Assembly: GCA_022824585.1 (NCBI GenBank)
Contig: JAJDZN010000166.1
Coordinates: forward strand, 1-39,242
DNA length: 39,242 nucleotides
Direction: 5' to 3'
From: Bryobacterales bacterium
GTDB taxonomy: Bacteria; Acidobacteriota; Terriglobia; Bryobacterales; UBA6623
Shown here: positions 34,869-39,242 of the stretch, piece after piece
Position numbering within the stretch: the stretch's first letter is position 1
Layout of the letters: each line of letters opens with the position of its first letter
The notes under the pieces: generated by a model
Database searches by the model: none
What the model was told of the DNA's origin: nothing
The model's input: the letters and a program-made list of their open reading frames with translations, nothing else
Program-made: the position numbers and the translations under genes

Positions 34869-37160
34869 ATGTTCGCGCCCCTACATCCGAGATTCCTTTC
34901 CGCCGCCGTGCTCGTCGCAGCGGTCGCAATCGCGGCCGGGTGCGGCCAAGCGCCGCCCGAACCCTCGATGGTGAGCCGCTTCGCGGCGGACGTGGACCAA
35001 GAACTCCCTTGGCCGGAATATCCGCGCCCGCAGCTGGTCCGCAGCCGCTGGCTCAACCTCAACGGCCAATGGGACTACGCCCTCACCGACAGGGGCGCCG
35101 CCCAGCCGGCAAGCTTCGACGGGCAGATCCTGGTTCCGTTCGCAATCGAGTCGACGCTGTCCGGTGTCGGCCAAGCGCCCACGGCCGAGCAATCGCTCTG
35201 GTACAGGCGCTCGTTCGAAGTGCCAGCGGAGTGGAGCGGCGAACGCGTGTTGCTGCACTTCGGAGCGGTCGACTTTCACGCCTCGGTGTATGTCAACGGC
35301 CAGCTCGCGGGCGAGCACAAGGGCGGCTACACGCCGTTCAGCTTCGACGTCACCGACATGCTGGCCGAGGCCGGAGAGCAGGAGCTGGCCGTGTCGGTCT
35401 GGGATCCCACAGACACCTGGACACAGGCGCGCGGCAAGCAGGTGCGCGAGCCGAGCGGAATCTGGTATACCTCCGTGACCGGAATCTGGCAGACCGTTTG
35501 GCTAGAGCCCGTGCCAAGCGCCGGCTCGATCGAAGGGCTGGATGTCGCATCTGACCGGGAGGCCGGCGCGGCGGCCCTGACTGTCCGCACGCGCGGGGAT
35601 TGCGCCGATTGCGAGGTCCGGCTGACCGCCTATCTCGGCGACACCGCCGTGGCCGAGGCCGCCGGAGACGCCGCGACAGCACTCGAGCTCGAGCCGAGCG
35701 ATCTCCAGCTGTGGACACCCGACACGCCGGTTCTCTACGACCTCGACATCGTCCTGCTGCAAGGCGACCAGACCTTGGACAGGGCCAGCAGCTACTTCGC
35801 CATGCGGGACATCGCGCTGGGCCAGGACGAGCGAGGCTTCACGCGCTTGCTGCTCAACGGAGAACCGATCTTCATGTTCGGCCCGCTGGACCAGGGCTGG
35901 TGGCCCGGCGGCCTGTATACCGCGCCGACCGACGAGGCCCTGCGATACGACATCGAAGTGACCAAGATGCTCGGGTTCAACATGGCCCGCAAGCATGTCA
36001 AGGTCGAGCCCGCACGCTGGTACTACCACTGCGACCGCCTGGGCCTGCTGGTCTGGCAGGACATGCCCAACGGCAACCTGCGGCGCGGCACTCCCAACAA
36101 CCTGCGGGTAGGCCCCACGGATGCCGAGGACGCGCAACGCCCGGCCGATTCCGCGGAACAGTTCGAGGCCGAGCTGGCGGAGCTCGTCGACGCGTTCAAG
36201 TTCTTCCCCTCGATCGTCATGTGGGTTCCCTTCAACGAAGGCTGGGGCCAGTACGACGTGGAGCGCATCGACTCATTCGTTCGCGAGCGCGACCCGACGC
36301 GGCTGGTGAACGCCACCAGCGGCTGGACCGACCGCGGCATCGGCGATGTGTTCGACGCGCACATGTACCCGGGCCCGGGCATGGAGCGCGTGCCTCCCGA
36401 CAGGGCCACGCTGCTGGGAGAGTTCGGCGGCCTGGGCTGGCCGGTCGAGGGCCACCTGTGGTGGACGGACAAGCGCAACTGGGGCTACCGCACGTATTTC
36501 AGCCGGGAGGACCTTAACGCCAAGTACCAGGAGGTCGTTGGCAACCTCGTTGGCCCGCGTGCATTGGGACTAGCCGCCGCGATCTATACCCAGACGACTG
36601 ACGTGGAGGGTGAAGTCAACGGCCTGATGACATATGACCGCAATCTGGTGAAGTTCGACGAAGAAAGCGTCAATGCGCTCCACCGCCGCATCTACGCGGC
36701 CGAAGGCGTTGCGCGCTCGCTGCTCCCCACTTCGGAGCACGCGCCCCAACAATGGGAATTCCGGCTGGACGCGCCGCCGGACGGTTGGACGGGCGGCGAG
36801 GACAACGTCGGCTGGCAGGACGGGGCGGCGCCGTTCCAGTCCGGAAACGATGGCAATTTCCCGACCGGCACGGTCTGGTCGGGCGGCCAGATCTGGTTGC
36901 GGAAATCGTTTGAGCTCGAGGAGGTGCCGGAAAATCTCTGGATCGAGACATACCACGCGATCGATCAGGGCGAGGTCTACCTCAACGGCCAGCTGGTCCT
37001 CGATTTCGCCGGCACGCGGGCTGGCGGCAGGCACTATCACCACATGGATCTCAGCGCTCACGCGGCCGCGCTGCGCCCCGGCCGAAACGTGCTGGCGGCC
37101 ACCGGAGACTTCGCCGGCGACCTGCGAGGCTTGGATTTCGGCCTGTACGCCGTCGAATAG
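34869..37160 (+). CDS. Glycoside hydrolase family 2 lipoprotein
   Basis: 763 residues. Signal peptide with lipobox IAAGC (C about 25), so lipid-anchored. GH2 sugar-binding domain (RSRWLNLNGQWDYAL; SIWYTSVTGIWQTVWLEP), an immunoglobulin-like domain, and the TIM-barrel domain with FNEGWG (acid/base E457) and LLGEFGG (nucleophile E518). The C-terminal 150 residues form a second beta domain. GH2 covers beta-galactosidases, -mannosidases and -glucuronidases; the substrate is not readable. The end is 17 nt from the convergent sulfatase. Confidence 0.93.
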   Translation: MFAPLHPRFLSAAVLVAAVAIAAGCGQAPPEPSMVSRFAADVDQELPWPEYPRPQLVRSRWLNLNGQWDYALTDRGAAQPASFDGQILVPFAIESTLSGVGQAPTAEQSLWYRRSFEVPAEWSGERVLLHFGAVDFHASVYVNGQLAGEHKGGYTPFSFDVTDMLAEAGEQELAVSVWDPTDTWTQARGKQVREPSGIWYTSVTGIWQTVWLEPVPSAGSIEGLDVASDREAGAAALTVRTRGDCADCEVRLTAYLGDTAVAEAAGDAATALELEPSDLQLWTPDTPVLYDLDIVLLQGDQTLDRASSYFAMRDIALGQDERGFTRLLLNGEPIFMFGPLDQGWWPGGLYTAPTDEALRYDIEVTKMLGFNMARKHVKVEPARWYYHCDRLGLLVWQDMPNGNLRRGTPNNLRVGPTDAEDAQRPADSAEQFEAELAELVDAFKFFPSIVMWVPFNEGWGQYDVERIDSFVRERDPTRLVNATSGWTDRGIGDVFDAHMYPGPGMERVPPDRATLLGEFGGLGWPVEGHLWWTDKRNWGYRTYFSREDLNAKYQEVVGNLVGPRALGLAAAIYTQTTDVEGEVNGLMTYDRNLVKFDEESVNALHRRIYAAEGVARSLLPTSEHAPQQWEFRLDAPPDGWTGGEDNVGWQDGAAPFQSGNDGNFPTGTVWSGGQIWLRKSFELEEVPENLWIETYHAIDQGEVYLNGQLVLDFAGTRAGGRHYHHMDLSAHAAALRPGRNVLAATGDFAGDLRGLDFGLYAVE

Positions 37161-37177
37161 GCCGGCCGGTCGAAGGC

Positions 37178-38650
<1,473 letters not shown>

Positions 38651-38685
38651 AGTTCGTCTCTTGTTGTTGGGGGATCACAGTGCTC

Positions 38686-38699
38686 CAGGGCCTGCCCTG
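38686..38699. promoter_or_regulatory. Inverted repeat before the sulfatase
   Basis: CAGGGC-CT-GCCCTG, 36-49 nt upstream of the ATG, downstream of a weak minus-strand TGTAGT box (about 38706). An operator at the transcript start is possible. Confidence 0.35.
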
Positions 38700-38779
38700 A
38701 CGCACTACAATCCATCATCCCACTTGCACTTCAGGGCGTTACCCTCGGTACCGTTCAGGGGATTCAGCAATGGCTGCGG

Positions 38780-38802
38780 CGGGCCTGCCATCCGCAGGCC
38801 CG
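38780..38802 (-). terminator. Strong hairpin after the PQQ-like gene
   Basis: CGGGCCTGC-CATCC-GCAGGCCCG, 9 bp perfect stem, 86-108 nt past the stop codon. No U-tract follows, so it may be a Rho-type pause or an mRNA end stabiliser. Confidence 0.35.
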
Positions 38803-38887
38803 GGCCCGGAATCCGAGGCGCACTCGGCGCGGGGAAGCGAGAGCCATCCCTGTCGCCGGCACTCTTTCGAAGAACGGAGGAGCTGCG

Positions 38888-39242
38888 CTATGGCTTGTTC
38901 GCGATCCGCACCAGCCGATTCCCCGTCCGGACCACGAATGACCCGTCCGCGGCTGCCACGCCGTAGACCCGGCCCTCGATGCTGAGTCGGTTCGTGGAAA
39001 CGATCTCGCCACTGGACTGGGACAGGACTGCTGCCGTGCCGTCGACTCCGAAGAAATAGAGGCGTTCTCCGTCCGTTATCCCGGTCGCCCAGCATCCGGA
39101 CGGAAGCCGCCTCGTCGAGATCTCCTCTCCGGTGCGGAGGTCCAATTCGTAGAGGACGCCGACCGAATTGACGAGCCACACGCGCCCCCCGGCGATTAGG
39201 GGAGAGCTGAATTCGGTCGTGGCCTTGTCAGCCGTCCAGGCG
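38888..39242 (-). CDS. PQQ-like beta-propeller protein, 3' part
   Basis: 118 residues are visible, open to the window edge, so the start is missing. Frame includes SSPLIAGGRVWLVNS, GVLYELDLRTGE and GTAAVLSQSSGEIVS, matching the repeats of outer PQQ-like quinoprotein propellers. The stop is TAG at 38888. The enzyme type is unknown. Confidence 0.8.
   Translation of the reverse strand, partial: AWTADKATTEFSSPLIAGGRVWLVNSVGVLYELDLRTGEEISTRRLPSGCWATGITDGERLYFFGVDGTAAVLSQSSGEIVSTNRLSIEGRVYGVAAADGSFVVRTGNRLVRIANKP

Overview
The window is GC-rich bacterial DNA (clearly above 60 % G+C by eye) and is probably from an Acidobacteriota member or a close relative with a planctomycete-like gene set. The pointers are a secreted VWFA-related protein of the type first catalogued in Acidobacteria (31369-32340), a DUF1592/DUF1552 pair, a DUF5916 outer-membrane barrel, two type I sulfatases, and many secreted propeller, NHL and PQQ-like proteins. 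A free-living, sediment or host-associated (for example sponge) life on sulfated polysaccharides fits, but the habitat is inference. No phage genes and no CRISPR array were seen.

Layout. 1-791: no convincing gene, but many hairpins and a cobalamin-riboswitch-like core on the minus strand. 809-3601: secreted propeller-PHP (DUF3604) protein. 3874-6694: glutamine synthetase and a phosphomannose-isomerase-like cupin, both minus. 6867-11040: a small accessory patch with an AAA_14/DUF4143 ATPase, a large DDE transposase and tRNA-Leu(UAG). 11190-16267: secreted EF-hand protein, then the DUF1552 and DUF1592 cytochrome pair. 16439-21575: NHL protein, DUF5916 outer-membrane protein and a Tat/lipoprotein sulfatase. 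21810-22616: an exonuclease III-fold protein that has lost most catalytic residues. 22711-29028: a molybdenum hydroxylase operon coxSLMDEG with a form II large subunit. 29177-34755: DUF4437 cupin, lone ABC ATPase, VWA protein with CvpA, a phospholipid-type methyltransferase and a TPR protein. 34869-39242: GH2 lipoprotein, convergent sulfatase and the 3' part of a PQQ-like propeller gene.

How the genes may work together. GlnA assimilates ammonia. CoxSLM would form a periphery-linked molybdenum/FAD/2Fe-2S dehydrogenase matured by CoxD, CoxE and CoxG. GH2, two sulfatases, the PHP protein and the outer-membrane DUF5916 protein suggest capture and desulfation of glycans. The DUF1592 protein carries two CxxCH haem sites and suggests an extracytoplasmic redox role with DUF1552.

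Promoters. Several genes have a -10 box (TAGAAT, TAGTCT, TATCAT) placed exactly 7 nt before the ATG, or an extended TGn -10 box, with no Shine-Dalgarno site, so leaderless transcripts seem common. Operon-internal and some other genes (glnA, coxL, coxM, cvpA, the DUF4437 gene, the NHL gene) keep good Shine-Dalgarno sites. The best oddities are the catalytically broken exonuclease III-fold protein with its own operator-like repeat, the form II Cox cluster, the large transposase without visible ends, and the structured 5' region.
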